This document shows positions 1-10,665 of a DNA stretch of 64,000 nt, piece after piece. The notes below the pieces were generated by a model that was not told the DNA's origin, searched no databases, and saw only the letters and a program-made list of their open reading frames with translations. Within the stretch, counting starts at the first letter, position 1, and every line of letters starts with the position of its first letter. Origin of the DNA: Gigaspora margarita (taxonomy: Eukaryota; Glomeromycota; Glomeromycetes; Diversisporales; Gigasporaceae). The stretch is taken from positions 1,040,590 through 1,104,589 of the forward strand of contig WTPW01000010.1 of assembly GCA_009809945.1 (NCBI GenBank), given 5' to 3'. A program made the position numbers and the translations under genes.

Positions 1-360
1 GTGCTGAAAAGTTGTAGGTTTTCTTGCAAAAGGTTGGTTTTCTTGTAAAGTGCCAAATAAAATGAAAAAAATTAAAAAATAAAAAAAAAAAACAACGAAA
101 CAAAAAAACAAAACGAAAATAAAAAAAAACTAAATGAAACGAAAAAAAAAACTATGTAGAAGATCTAATTTATAAACAAAAGATCTAATCTGATTGTGTA
201 ATACAAAATTTTATCGATTCATCATACAAAATTTCAAACCATTTCGCAAATATAGTCCAATGCGCTCGCTCGGTATAATGCAGGTTACAGATTGCTTGGT
301 TTCACAGTTCTAAAATATTGTTGAAATGTTTTGAACCATTTCGAAACTACTTTTGTAATT
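1..360 (+). repeat. Right-hand fragment of a long AT-rich element (family E1)
   Basis: This stretch matches 51640-51930 in the same order: a cytosine-poor A-rich tract, then the motif AGATCTAATTTATAAACAAA, then CAAAATTT and the short block ATAGTCCAATGCG. The same block lies inverted near 23700-23800. The start holds the recurring phrase TTCTTGCAAAGTGCC that also recurs near 24200-24600 and 50300-50400. It is therefore a third, truncated copy of the family annotated at 23476-26843 and 49426-52023. Its terminal CATCAGCAAA end is not found here, so the right limit is approximate. No coding potential is seen. Confidence 0.7.
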
Positions 361-418
361 TAAAAAATAAAAACAAAATATGATAGGTGGCGCTTCGCAC
401 CATAATGAATATGATAAC

Positions 419-704
419 TAGGGTTCTGCAATTTGATTTGATCTTCAAATATTTGAATCAAATATTTGATCAAATTCAAATTCAAATTTGACTATATTTG
501 ATTTGATCAAATTCAAATCTGGCCAAATTTGATTTGATTTGACAAATATTTNATTTGATTTAAAAATTACTATTAAAAATTCAAATTCAAATCAAATTCA
601 AATCCAAATATTTGAATCAAATCAAATTCAAATTAGGGTCAATTTGATTTGATCAAATTCAAATTGATCCAATATTTGATTTGATTTGAATTTGAGGAAC
701 TCTA
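419..704 (+). mobile_element. hAT-type MITE, family hAT-I, copy 1
   Basis: A 286-bp non-autonomous element made almost wholly of overlapping CAAATTTGATTTGA words in both orientations. It begins TAGGGTTC and ends GAACTCTA. The flanks are ATGATAAC and ACGATAAC, an 8-bp TSD with one mismatch; 8 bp is the hAT length. It is near-identical to copies at 21104, 28190 (inverted) and 40177. No protein is encoded, so a hAT transposase elsewhere would have to move it. Confidence 0.9.
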
Positions 705-712
705 ACGATAAC

Positions 713-1500
713 TATCAATTAGCAGATATATAACAATTTATATTTAATTACGATATTTATCGATTATAGATATATATCAATTTATAACAAGTTAATCGAT
801 ATATAACGATTAATTTTAATCGATATAAAACAATTATGTGTTATATATCGATATATAGCTACTTAAAATATTTTGTGATAGTTTTTGTTTAATATTTATA
901 ATGCAACCAAATAATGAAATAAGCTAGGATATCAATATTATTATTAGCATATTGAGCAGGTATATTTGTATATTTTTAGTTATTTTACTTTTAAAATATC
1001 TGCTTAAAGTACATTATCAAAGCTAGCTACTATAATCAATAGTAAAGCCAATATTTAATTAATTTTTTGATACTATTTATCTGGTGAAATTTGTTCATTA
1101 TAATTTGAAATCTTTGCAATTTTAGTACAATACTAAATAAATTTTCTGTAACTGTTGCTATATTTGGTGAATTATTATATAGTACTAAAATTTGTTGATT
1201 TAAATTATTAATTAATTGTTTAGAATTTAAAACCCAAGTTTTTTATTTATCTATTTATTTTCTATAGTTCTGTATTTATTTTTTCACTTGTTGTATTGAT
1301 TTGTTATAAGATTTAAGAGATGTATAGTAATTGTCTCATCTGTTTACAATCTTGTAGTTGCTAATATACTTGTTTGTTTTTAAGTTTTAATACAAACTTT
1401 TCTAAAAGCAATTCTGATATTTGTCTTTTTTGTAGATAAATTATAATTCAACTATCAAGTTCTCAAGATTTAAATATATTATATTGTGTTCTATAGGTCT
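713..1500. other. AT-rich spacer without recognised gene
   Basis: Short TATCGATTATAGATATA-like palindromes occur near 740-860. No reading frame, TIR pair or repeat shared with the rest of the window was recognised. Confidence 0.5.
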
Positions 1501-2610
1501 TATAAGCCTAGTAAAAAGATCATAGTCATAGTTAACTGGGTTTGTGAATTAGCAACCTAAATTTGTAAGTTAGCTAATTGGGTTTGCAAATTTATTAGCT
1601 AAGTTTGCAAATTTGCTACTCAGTTTTCTGCATTAATTGCATAAGCATTTGCTTTCAGATATATTTTTAGTACCAATTGTTCTAGTCTATTCCTTGCATT
1701 AAAAATTATATTAAGATAATCTACAATACTATTTAATATAGATGCTGCTGTAATTGGGCTTTGAAAATATTATCCAATAATATTAACTTTTTATTGAATC
1801 CTATGATTTTGAATTGTAACTTGATTTTTAGATAAATATACTATATATTCCTAAAAAAAAGCTACTCCGAAAATAAGCTACCCCCTGATTTTTTTCAAAA
1901 ATCTCAAAAAACGTATCAGCAGTTGCTACATATAAAAGTCCAAATTTTACTAAGTACACTTCAAAAGTGCCATTAAGTAAACTTGTTAAAAACACAAAAA
2001 TACACTTATAATAAAAATTTCACGTCATTTGGACAACATTTTATTAGTACGATTTTCAATTTTTCAAAAAATTAAACACTTCAAAAATAAGCTACCCATG
2101 TTTTTTTGTGTAATTTTTGGCCCAAAAAAGGTAGCTTATTTCAGGAATATACAGTAATCTGGGTAATTGTAGTTGTTGTACTATATCTAAAGTATCATTA
2201 GAATTTTTATACAAAACAAGCATTTTTTTATTAAGCTTGTCAATTTCATTTTGAAAAATTACCAACTGCTTTTCTATATAATCAATATAATTTTTTTGAT
2301 TTTTAGAATCTTTAAGCACTTTTTCTAACTTTTTTTTTAAAAATTGAAAATTTCTAATCACAATGGGTCTAGTTTTCTATCTCAAATTAAAGATTTCTTT
2401 TTCAAAGTATTAATATAACTCTAGATCCTATTGTAATTTGTAGACTTGATCTTGTATTGTTAATAAAGCACTTTTGAATTTTTTGATTCTTTTGTTAAAT
2501 GGACTATCTGATGATATTCTTTTTTTTTATGATTATAAAAGATAATAGAAGAACTACAAATTATAATAGATCCTAATAAGACTTAGAGAATTGAAAAATA
2601 TCATATTATA
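1500..2610 (-). pseudogene. Coiled-coil (possibly gag-like) pseudogene, split by a MITE
   Basis: On the minus strand the translation gives helical coiled-coil sequence on both sides of the MITE at 1841-2154. The upstream part (about 2150-2610, open at 2155-2361) is rich in K, L, N and I. The downstream part (about 1500-1835) contains heptad-like repeats of the form NLQTQLANLQ, preceded by NARNRLEQLVLKIYLKANAY. Several stops interrupt the frame. Such proteins occur as gag-like or accessory ORFs of Glomeromycotina retroelements, but that link is inference; only the coiled coil is seen. It lies next to the integrase remnant on the other strand. Confidence 0.5.
1841..2154. mobile_element. TA-target MITE, family M, copy 1
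   Basis: A 314-bp element flanked by TA. The left end starts CTATATATTCC and soon carries AAATAAGCTACC; the right end is GGTAGCTTATTTCAGGAATA followed by TACAG. The ends form an imperfect 25-bp TIR with the consensus CTGTAGATTCCTGAAATAAG. The inside shares GTTGCTACAT..AAGTCCAAATTTTACTA with copy 2 (34900-35418) and a fragment at 39188. TA target and short TIR fit a Tc1/mariner-type MITE. It interrupts a coiled-coil pseudogene. Confidence 0.8.
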
Positions 2611-3399
2611 TAATATATATTATTGCCTGACTAGGTATATATTCTAATCCTAAATTCTTAAAAAAAGCATATAAAAAAAAAGAGCATCAATTTCATCTAA
2701 ATGAATACAAATTTTTTTTAGAAAATTAGAAATTATATCAAATCAATAAACCTTTTTCAAAATTCATTTCTAGAACCAGCTACGAGCAAATAATATGTTC
2801 TAATTGTATATACTAGTATGATATACTATTTTTTACTTATGACTATTTTAAAGATAAGAAATATAAAGCAGTACTTAACATAATAGATTGTGCCTTCAGA
2901 TACAAGGCTTTAGTTCCTTTTATATCAAAGAACAGCTTTGAAGTCACCAAAGCATTTAGAAGGATATATACAGTAGAGAACATATTATTATAGATACTTT
3001 TGAAGAAGCCATCAATCAAAATTGGATAAGTAAACACAGCATAAAATTTATATCACGTAACTAGCTAATTTCACAGTACAACTTACTAAAATTTTATACA
3101 GTTTCATTAGATTGTGCCGAAGTTATACAAAAAATTCCAAAAATTCAATTTTTTCATTTGTACAAAAGTCAAAATTTTAATTTTTTTTTTTTTACATTTT
3201 ATTATAAAAAAAAAAAATTATATTCTAATATTTGCTGGATTTTCTATCAGCTAATATACAAGCATTAACCCAATTGGAGACACTGGCAACCAGTTTATAG
3301 CAAAGTTCTAGTAGTGTTTCATACTATGATTTTTTAACAAGAGCATTCAGCTCTCTGAAATTATCTGGCCTTTTCTTATAACATACAGAACACTTAACC

Positions 3400-4442
3400 T
3401 CATTCTACAGGTTTTCAATCAGATTAAGATCCGAACTTTGTGGTGGCCAATCCATCATACAAATCCAGTGTTTCTTTAAATATTCCAGACCCACCCTATC
3501 AAGATGAGGTCTTGTATTATCCTGGATGAAGATTGGGCAACTCCGATCTTTGTTTGCTAGAAATTTTTTTATAGTAGGGACAGCATACTTCCAGAGAATT
3601 TCAAGATGCAACTTACTATTCGAATTGGATTTTAGAGAAATAAGAGGTCCAATCCAAACCAGGAGAAGCAGCTCCAATACATACATAGGACCCCGAAATA
3701 TACATAGATAGGTCAGGTTAATTATAGGGTTACTAAAAAAGGAAAGATCTGCAGAAAAAACTTCAAAAATAAGCAAAAAAATTACTATAAATAGAAAAGA
3801 TCTGCATAAAAAACCTCAAAAATAAGCAAACTCATACCTGACCTATCTATGTATATTTCGGGGTCCTACATACGTTCAGAGCTATGTCCTACGTTACTAC
3901 CAATGCAATCGATTTCCTATTTTTCATTTGGTTCGTGCTATACATAGCTAGGGAACCCAAAAAAGACATATATAGGTCACATCTAACCACAATACATGTT
4001 TAAAGTGCCAGTTAGACCAATACTGATGTTCAAACACCAAATTATACCTTTTTACCATATTCTCAGCCATAATAAGAGGCTTTTTGGAGGTAACACATGA
4101 GGACAAGCCCAAACTGTACAAAGAACAGCACATGGTTCTTTTAAAAATTGTATTTTTGCTTTGACAATTGTGTAGGTTTGTCATTTTTATAAGGCTGAGA
4201 TGGGTTACCATTTGTAACTAAGTCTTTAAGGTTTTCAAGATCTAAAAGTGTTAAAATTTTCAGTCAACTAGTCCTTTTTTTTGCATTTCTGTATCTAACT
4301 CACTGTACTACTTTATGACATTCCCCATAGAACTTTTACAACAACTAGCTGCAGCTGCAATTGTATGAAGCGAATCATCTCTTTGGTGTCCATAAATTAT
4401 AGCTCCTCACTGATTTTCTGTTAAATCTTTCTTTACACCCAT
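3400..4442 (-). pseudogene. Tc1/mariner-like transposase pseudogene (DD34E type)
   Basis: A start codon at 4442 opens a short N-terminal helix-turn-helix region (KKDLTENQ*GAIIYGHQR, then IAAAAASCCKSSMGNVIK). The middle fragment (3948-4211) contains WHFKHVLWLDVT, which corresponds to the first catalytic Asp motif (W-S-D-E). The last fragment (3405-3680) has IFIQDNTRPH and WPPQSSDLNLIENL, giving the second Asp and the final Glu with 34 residues between them. The frame is broken by stops (CGA to TGA in the first motif is likely, as the relative at 27149 has the same stop), frameshifts and an inserted MITE at 3687-3867. It cannot encode an active enzyme as it stands. Confidence 0.88.
3687..3867. 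mobile_element. 181-bp hAT-like MITE inside the T1 transposase
   Basis: Perfect TIRs of about 31 bp start AGGACCCCGAAATATACATA. The flanks ACATACAT and ACATACGT form an 8-bp TSD with one mismatch. The two interior halves both hold AAGATCTGCA and AATAAGCAAA. The terminal AGGACCC is shared with the 2.1-kb palindromic elements at 32320 and 41702, which suggests the same transposase class. Confidence 0.9.
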
Positions 4443-5883
4443 TTTTTGTAAGAAAAAAAATTAAGGTTTATATTTGTTTTTTTTTATACCGATTGGTCAT
4501 ACAGATATACCTATTTTTATATTGCATAACATGACCTGGGTATCATGCTACATTTGTGCAAAATTTGAACCAATTTGAACAAAAAATCGATTTTTTGTGA
4601 ATTTTTTTTAAAAAAAAAAAAATTAAAAATTCTAAAAATCGATTTTTGTACAAACTCAAAAATGTTACTTTCTACCACCTCTTGTATAACTTCAGCACAA
4701 TCTAACAAAACTGCATGAAATTTTAATATGTTGTACTATGAGATTGGCCAGTCACGTAACATAAATTTTGTGCTCATTTACTTACCTGATTTTGATCGAT
4801 GGCTTCTCCAAAAGTGTCCATAATAATATGTTCCCTAATATAGTTTCCAATTCTAAATTAATAAAGTATGGGTTAGATTTTTACTAGTAATTATTAATTA
4901 TCTAAATAACTATCCCAAACATTTTATTCACAAATCAGAATTAGAGAAATGGGAACTTGGGCTAGTAAAAACTATTGCATTAGAATGTGTAAAATCTAAA
5001 CTATCTACAAAATATAAGTGCCCAGTTGAAAAAGATAAAATAATATTAAAGAAAGATGTTACTGTCTGTTACTTGCTAATGCAGAATAAAAAGAAGAGTA
5101 TAAAAAATCAAAGACAAGCAACTAATCCTAACTTTGGTCCAAATCTTTATAAAATTCAAAAAGTAGTTGTCATAAAGAATAAACCAGTTTTATATTATCT
5201 CAATAGTAAATATGCACTATCTTGTAAGTTTGTATAAGACAAACTCATATTAATAGCTGATTTAGAAAAGGTTGGTTATCTACATCAAAGTATATTATCT
5301 GTACATTATGTTTATATTACTAATAACAAGTTATTTTAAGCACAAGAATATGCCAAAAATATAGTAGTCAGTGCATTGGAAAGACCAGGCAAATAAATAA
5401 TCATAATATATATTTTTGGTCTTGTGAGAATGATATGCATCAATAGATGTATCTGTTAAAATATATTATGAAAAAATTTGAATAGTGTTCTCTATGCCCT
5501 TACACACAAGAAAGAGTCATGTGATATATTTTTAAGGATTTGCTAAATAAGAAATTTCCACTATATGTCTAAATTTTTGGATAGGATGCATCTTAATAGG
5601 TATAATAAGGAATTAAAACTGGCTTTTTAGTTTCAGAGATCCTAGCACTATAGTTTTAATTAATATTTCATAAAAGAATGAGAATAGATTTGGATGAACA
5701 AAAATCCTAAGATCAAAAAAAGTAGGAATTGTGTAAATGAGAAGGTATTATACTATATACAACATACCACAGATCTCTTTTTTTATATTTAGCATATATT
5801 AAAAGAAAAGAATTATTAACAAAAATAAAATTCTTAAATATATATTATGTGTTTTAATACAGTACTAATACAATGAAAAAATA

Positions 5884-6640
5884 GAAATGTTTGTATATAA
5901 TTTTGATGAAGCTAAAGAATTGTCTTATTGTCAAGTGCACTCAGCAGAACCTAGTTGGCCATTTTTAATAGTAGTTGCAGAAAAATCAAATAGTGATAAA
6001 ACTCATATGCTTATTAATTTACTTTTGAGAAATAAATTACATCAGTTATTCAATTAGAAAGAAGAAAGAACTAGATATATTCAAAAAGATGATTTAATAT
6101 TATATGGATTTTATTTTAATGAACCAAAATACATCTTCTTAAAAAGTGGCTATCAAACAATTGCAAATAGCCCCAAATAATATAAAAAAAAAATTATCTT
6201 CAAATCATTCAAGCCCAATGACATATCTAATATAACTAATTTCTCTTCCAAAAAAAGTACAGTGGTTATATTTGAGGATCTATATGATGCTTCTAAGAAA
6301 ATTCAAAGTAAAATTATTCCTTACTTTATCAAAAGTTGTTATTTTAATGTTAGTTTAATTTATGTAATGCAATTGTTTTTCGATATTCTATCAATAATAA
6401 GAAAAAAGCTTAACCATATTGTACTCTTCAATGGGTGCTGTAATATGGATGATCTTTCTAGAATTCTTTGTTAATATATTAATAATTGGCATGAAGCAGT
6501 TAAGATAATTGATAAGTATTTATATGGTTATGAATTTATAGCTATAAATCTAACAAAAGAAAAGGACGATCTTTTATTTATATGGGCTGTTTGGAATACC
6601 CTCATAAAATTAGATAAATAGTATGTTTTTAATAAATGCA
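5884..6640 (+). pseudogene. A32/FtsK-type packaging ATPase pseudogene (Polinton/Maverick-like)
   Basis: The single frame from 5888 on gives WPFLIVVAEKSNSDKTHM, a degraded Walker A loop (the usual GxxGxGKT has lost its glycines), and later STVVIFEDLY, a Walker B strand with acidic pair. Then come YVMQLFFDI and IRKKLNHIVLFN, which match the sensor and arginine region of the packaging ATPases of Polintons, virophages and large DNA viruses. Stops fall after LHQLFN, after NSPK and after SRILC; the frame resumes each time. About 240 residues survive. The role in an intact element would be DNA translocation into capsids. It follows the integrase remnant on the same strand. Family placement is from remembered motif pattern. 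Confidence 0.75.
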
Positions 6641-6644
6641 CTTT

Positions 6645-7030
6645 CTACAAAAAAATTAAATAAATAGAATATTAAATACATCTCGTCAAATACCAACTTG
6701 AAATATTCTATGAACATTTCCCACCCCTTGATCTGTGGGTAAAAAAATTTATTTTTTAGATAGGAGTTTCAAAGAGACTATTACATATCTCTGTTAACTT
6801 CCCAATTCTGAGAAAATTTATTTTTAAAAAGGTGTGAAGTCTCATATTCACTCTTTTCAACTCAACCATTTTGATAACAATTATATTCTATCAATATTTC
6901 TCTTTAGGGGTTTTCTGTCTTGTAAAATAGGCTTATGTGTATACAGTTTGTAATGCTAATACTAAGAAATTTTTGAAGACATGTTTATTGTGACGTACAT
7001 GCATGCATGCATTGTGACAAAGCGGAGTAA
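6645..7030. other. Spacer between ATPase and minus-strand pseudogene
   Basis: Nothing recognisable except a GCATGCATGCATGC alternating tract near 6998-7012. Confidence 0.4.
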
Positions 7031-8092
7031 AAAAATAAATTATTACAATAAAGAATCTATAGTCCAGAAAATTTGTTGCACATACTCACAATTATTGTTA
7101 AAATCTGAGAAATCTACGTTAATATCTTTTCCTGAAAATAGAAATATCCAGAATTGAAATAGTTGATATTTAGTAAATTACATGGATATAGTTTGCTATG
7201 CATTTTACATATGTATTGCACATACTCAAAACTTCTAACAATTCTTTCATTACCAGATTCATTAATACAGTAATATTCAGAATTCGATAGCCACTTTAAT
7301 ATATAAGTCTATTCTGAATATTCAACGATTCTATAGCCTTGCTGGTGTAATACTAAAAAAGCAACTATATATAATACAAAACCTAATCATTCATGTAGCT
7401 AATCTTTCTTCTTATCACTTTAGTTGTTGTATGATAACCAGGAGCTTTTTAACATAAATATTTATATCTAAAAACTTCTTCTCATTAGGAGTATCATTAT
7501 TCCTTACCATATTCCAAACCTGTTTTACCCATGTTTCAGGTCTCAACTTGAAAGTTCTCCAAGCCCATTAGATAACTTTTGCACTATTAAATATGGAATA
7601 AGCAATTTTCTCCCTAAATTCATCATCCATATTATATATATGATAACACACTATGGATATACAGAATAATTCATAAAAATCTTATTAAACTCATCAGAAC
7701 TAAGTAATGACACACTTCTTTTTCTTTTTTTCTGAACAGGATTAGAGTATGAAAAATGCCTTTTAGCTGTTTTAGCAATGCATTCATTCAGGTGATGATT
7801 GGCTCATTCGATAGTATTTTCACAGATAAATACCAAGGTGTCGCATACAGTACAATAAATATAAAATAAACACCTCCTAACTGTAAATTCTCCATCCCTA
7901 TATCTTTCAATCATTTGGATAAATCCATTTTTTGGAAAAGTATTTTGAGTTATTTTCAAGAAGTGTCCTAAATAGATAATGAATACAAGAACACCACATT
8001 TCTGATGTTTCATCACTATACCTATATTGTAGATTAATTAATGCATGCGATACTGCAGGATTCAAACTATTGTAGTAGTTAGTTTTACCCAT
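7030..8092 (-). pseudogene. Hypothetical protein pseudogene with a C2HC-like zinc motif
   Basis: A start at 8092 gives MGKTNYYNSLNPAVSHALIN, then after one frameshift FIQMIERYRDGEFTVRR and YCTVCDTLVFICENTIE, a stop (TGA, likely from CGA), and ANHHLNECIAKTAKRHFSY followed by KKRKR. The C-x2-C...H-x3-C spacing resembles a UBZ/Rad18-type zinc finger. Further on, in shifting frames, come LRPETWVKQVWNMVRNND, HQQGYRIVEYSE and NNNCEYVQQIFWTIDSLL, each coding-like. About 1 kb of gene survives in at least four frames. I do not know the family; it could belong to the adjacent Polinton-like remnant or be an unrelated host gene. Confidence 0.55.
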
Positions 8093-8249
8093 TTTGCAGG
8101 TAGCAATTTCACTAATTTTATTGATTTATAGCAATTTCAATGACTTATAGTGGTTTGTAAAAAGAACTTCGTTATGATTCAGTTAAATTAGATCCAATCA
8201 CCATGGATGACTAAATTATAAAGTTGTATCACCCTAGCCCCAACCCCAC

Positions 8250-8590
8250 CAGAAGTCTAGACACTTTTGCAGTAATGTGACGTGGTGCATGAGAATTAAC
8301 CAATCAGAGAACGTAAATTTTGATCATCCCAGATCAGTCCAATATCAAAACAAAACACGTATACACGAAGAAAAAAAGAGAAAAGAGCAAAAATACTCAA
8401 AAACTAGTATTTAAATTGGCTTTAAAAACTACATAAAAATGTCTGGAACGCGATTTTACATATAGATAGAGACCCTCTAAGGCTATATCCACGAACTCTA
8501 ACCCTAATCTTAACAATAAAGCCAAAAAGTTAATCTGAATACACCACATCATGTGATGGTCACATTATTGCAAAAGTGTCTAGACTCCTG
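8250..8590. mobile_element. 0.34-kb TIR element, tandem copy A
   Basis: The ends CAGAAGTCTAGACACTTTTG and the inverse of CAAAAGTGTCTAGACTCCTG form TIRs of about 33 bp, continued by GCAGTAATGTGAC and GTCACATTATTGC. The interior is noncoding. Copy B begins 36 bp later in the same orientation with about 90% similarity by eye, so the pair is a tandem duplication or two insertions into one target. Confidence 0.85.
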
Positions 8591-8625
8591 AGGACCCTCT
8601 AGCCCCCAGTCTGTTCCCAACCCGC

Positions 8626-9599
8626 CAGGAGTTTAGACACTTTTGCAGTAACGTGACATGGCGCATGAGAATTAACCAATCAGAGAACGTAAATTTTGAT
8701 CGTCCCGATCAGTCTAATATCAAAACAAAACACATGTACAAGAAGAAAAAAGGAGAAAAGAGCGAAAATACTTGAAAACTAGTGTTGAAATCGGCCTTAA
8801 AAACCACATAAAAATGTCCAGAACACGATTTTACATATAGATAGTGACCCTCTAAGGCTATATCCATGAACTCTAACCCTAATCTTAACAATAAAGCCAA
8901 TTAGCTAATCCGAATATGCCACATCACGTGATGGTCATGTTACTGCAAAAGTGTCTAGACCAGGGCCCCTAAAAAATTTCGATATCATTTTGGAAAAATT
9001 GTTTTGATAACGACCAAATATTGTTTTTTATTGCGATATCAAATTTAGTATTATTTTTGCCAATCAAAACATAACTATTGCATATCATATTGCAGTATTG
9101 ATCGATAATTCATTATATTAGAGATGAAATTCTAAAAGTAATTCTCAGAGTTGTCATTTAATTTATATCATGGCTATTAACTTAAATCACATGCACTCAG
9201 AAGACTTACTTCTAATAAATTAATACGCAAGATACAAAAATGATCTTTATTATTGGTTTTAAACTTAATACTTATGCTTAGCTTTTTGAATATCTTAACT
9301 ATTATTTTATAAATTTTCTGAATTTTTACTTAATATTCATTTTTTTCAAAATCATGTTATCTGTTATGCAATTAAATTCGAATGCACTTGTTCCTGCACG
9401 TGAAGTTACACACAAATACGCAAACGTAATTGGTGGACAAAAATAGTTAACCAATTAAATTTGTGGATTTTTATCATGTAACCTCACATGCATAAAAAAA
9501 GGATAAAATTGTTTTATAATGCGATATCCAGTAAAAATTGCGATTTATTGTTTTCTAATCTTTTCGAAATTTTCTAGGGGCCCTGAGTCTAGACTCCTG
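8626..9599. mobile_element. 0.34-kb TIR element, tandem copy B, interrupted
   Basis: Same family and orientation as copy A. The right TIR is split: it stops at GTGTCTAGAC (8960) and resumes at GTCTAGACTCCTG (9587) after a 625-bp hAT-type insertion. Removing the insertion restores an element of copy A's length. Confidence 0.85.
8961..9585. mobile_element. hAT-like non-autonomous element (625 bp)
   Basis: The termini are CAGGGCCCC and GGGGCCCTG, typical hAT-like ends. The flanking GTCTAGAC occurs at 8953-8960 and 9587-9594, with one extra A at 9586, consistent with an 8-bp TSD. The inside holds GCGATATC at both ends and no ORF. It landed in the terminal repeat of copy B. Confidence 0.82.
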
Positions 9600-9616
9600 G
9601 TGGAGCTGTCTGTTCC

Positions 9617-10656
9617 GCAAATCACTTTTTTGATACTGATCGACATGAAAATCCCAGTAAAAATAAGAATTTTCAAAACTTTGAGCGAAGATATCTTGGC
9701 AACCATAAGACCAAATTTGGTAAAACTTTTTTATTTGAATTCTATGGCTTCATAGAATTCAAATAAAAAAAATTCATCGAATTTAGTCAAGTGGTTGTCG
9801 AGTTGTCTTCGCTCAAAGTCAGAGAAAATCAAAACGCCTATCAAAATAGAAGCTGCGCCAAATTTTTTATCTAACTTTGAGCGAAGATACCTCGACAACC
9901 ATCTGACCAAATTTNATAAAACTTTTTTTTTTGAATTCTATAGCTTCATATAATTCAAATAAAAAAATTTTTATCGTATTTAGTCAAGTGGTTGTCAAGA
10001 TATCTTCGCTCAAAGTCAAAACTATCAAAATAGAAGCTGCGCCAAATTTTTTTCTAAATTTGAGCGAAGATATCTTGACGACCATCTAACCAAATTCGAT
10101 AAAACTTTTTTTATATGAATTTTATAAAGTCATAGAATTCAAATAAGAAGTTTTATCGAATTTGATTAGATGGTCGTCAAGAAAAAAATTTGGCGCAGCT
10201 TCTATTTTGATAGTTGTTTTTATTTTTTTCTAACTTTGAGCGAAGATATCTTGACAACCACTTGACTAAATACGATAAAAATTTTTATTTGAATTATATG
10301 AAGCTATAGAATTCAAAAAAAAAAGTTTTATCAAATTTGGTCAAATGGTTGTCGAGGCATCTTCGCTCAAAGTTAGATAAAAAATTTGGCGCAGCTTCTA
10401 TTTTGATAGGCGTTTTGATTTTCTCTGACTTTGAGCGAAGATAACTCGACAACCACTTGACTAAATTCGATGATTTTTTTTTTATTTGAATTCTATGAAG
10501 CCATAGAACTCAAATAAAAAAGTTTTACCAAATTTGGTCTTATGGTTGCCAAGATATCTTCGCTCAAAGTTTTGAAAATTCTTATTTTTACTGGGATTTT
10601 CATGTCGATCAGTATCAAAAAAGTAAGTGCAGGAGTATCAAAAACGTAAGATTTGC
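9617..10656. mobile_element. 1.04-kb MULE-type hierarchical palindrome
   Basis: A perfect 9-bp TSD, GTCTGTTCC, lies at 9608-9616 and 10657-10665. The ends are GCAAATC and GATTTGC. The arms are near-perfect inverted repeats around a centre near 10125. Each arm is itself a series of smaller hairpins of 100-130 bp built from TTTGAGCGAAGATATCTTG, ACCAAATTTGATAAAAC and GAATTCTATAG-like blocks, with AATTTGGCGCAGCTTCTATT between them. Nine-bp TSDs are the Mutator (MULE) hallmark. There is no ORF. The transcript would fold into one very long hairpin. Confidence 0.92.
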
Positions 10657-10665
10657 GTCTGTTCC

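Larger units (their letters stand above)
2971..4840 (-). mobile_element. Tc1/mariner-like transposon T1 with about 200-bp TIRs
   Basis: The element is flanked by TA on both sides. Its ends, CAGTAGAGAACATATTATTA and the inverse of ATAATATGTTCCCTAATA, extend into imperfect terminal inverted repeats of about 200 bp, each holding TCATTAGATTGTGCCGAAGT or its inverse. It carries one decayed transposase on the minus strand. The insertion lies within the integrase pseudogene and is itself hit by a 181-bp hAT-like MITE. A close relative is the element at 23188-31303. Confidence 0.92.
2625..5290 (+). pseudogene. Polinton/Maverick-like integrase, decayed and split by a Tc1 element
   Basis: The reading frame at about 2632-2968 gives an integrase N-terminal region (LYQINKPFSKF) followed by the core: YDILFF holds the first catalytic Asp, and KYKAVLNIIDCAFRYKALVP the second Asp (IID) with the typical sRYk..vP context. 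The frame is cut at 2970 by the Tc1 element ending at 4840. After it come a degenerate stretch and a C-terminal domain (about 4990-5260) with GPNLYKIQKV...KPVLYYL, like the SH3-like C-terminus of this integrase class. Stops lie within LEN*KLY and IY*YDIL. The catalytic Glu region is not clearly preserved. A packaging ATPase pseudogene follows on the same strand 600 bp on. Integrase identity is well supported; the Polinton-like label is inference from the pair. Confidence 0.75.
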
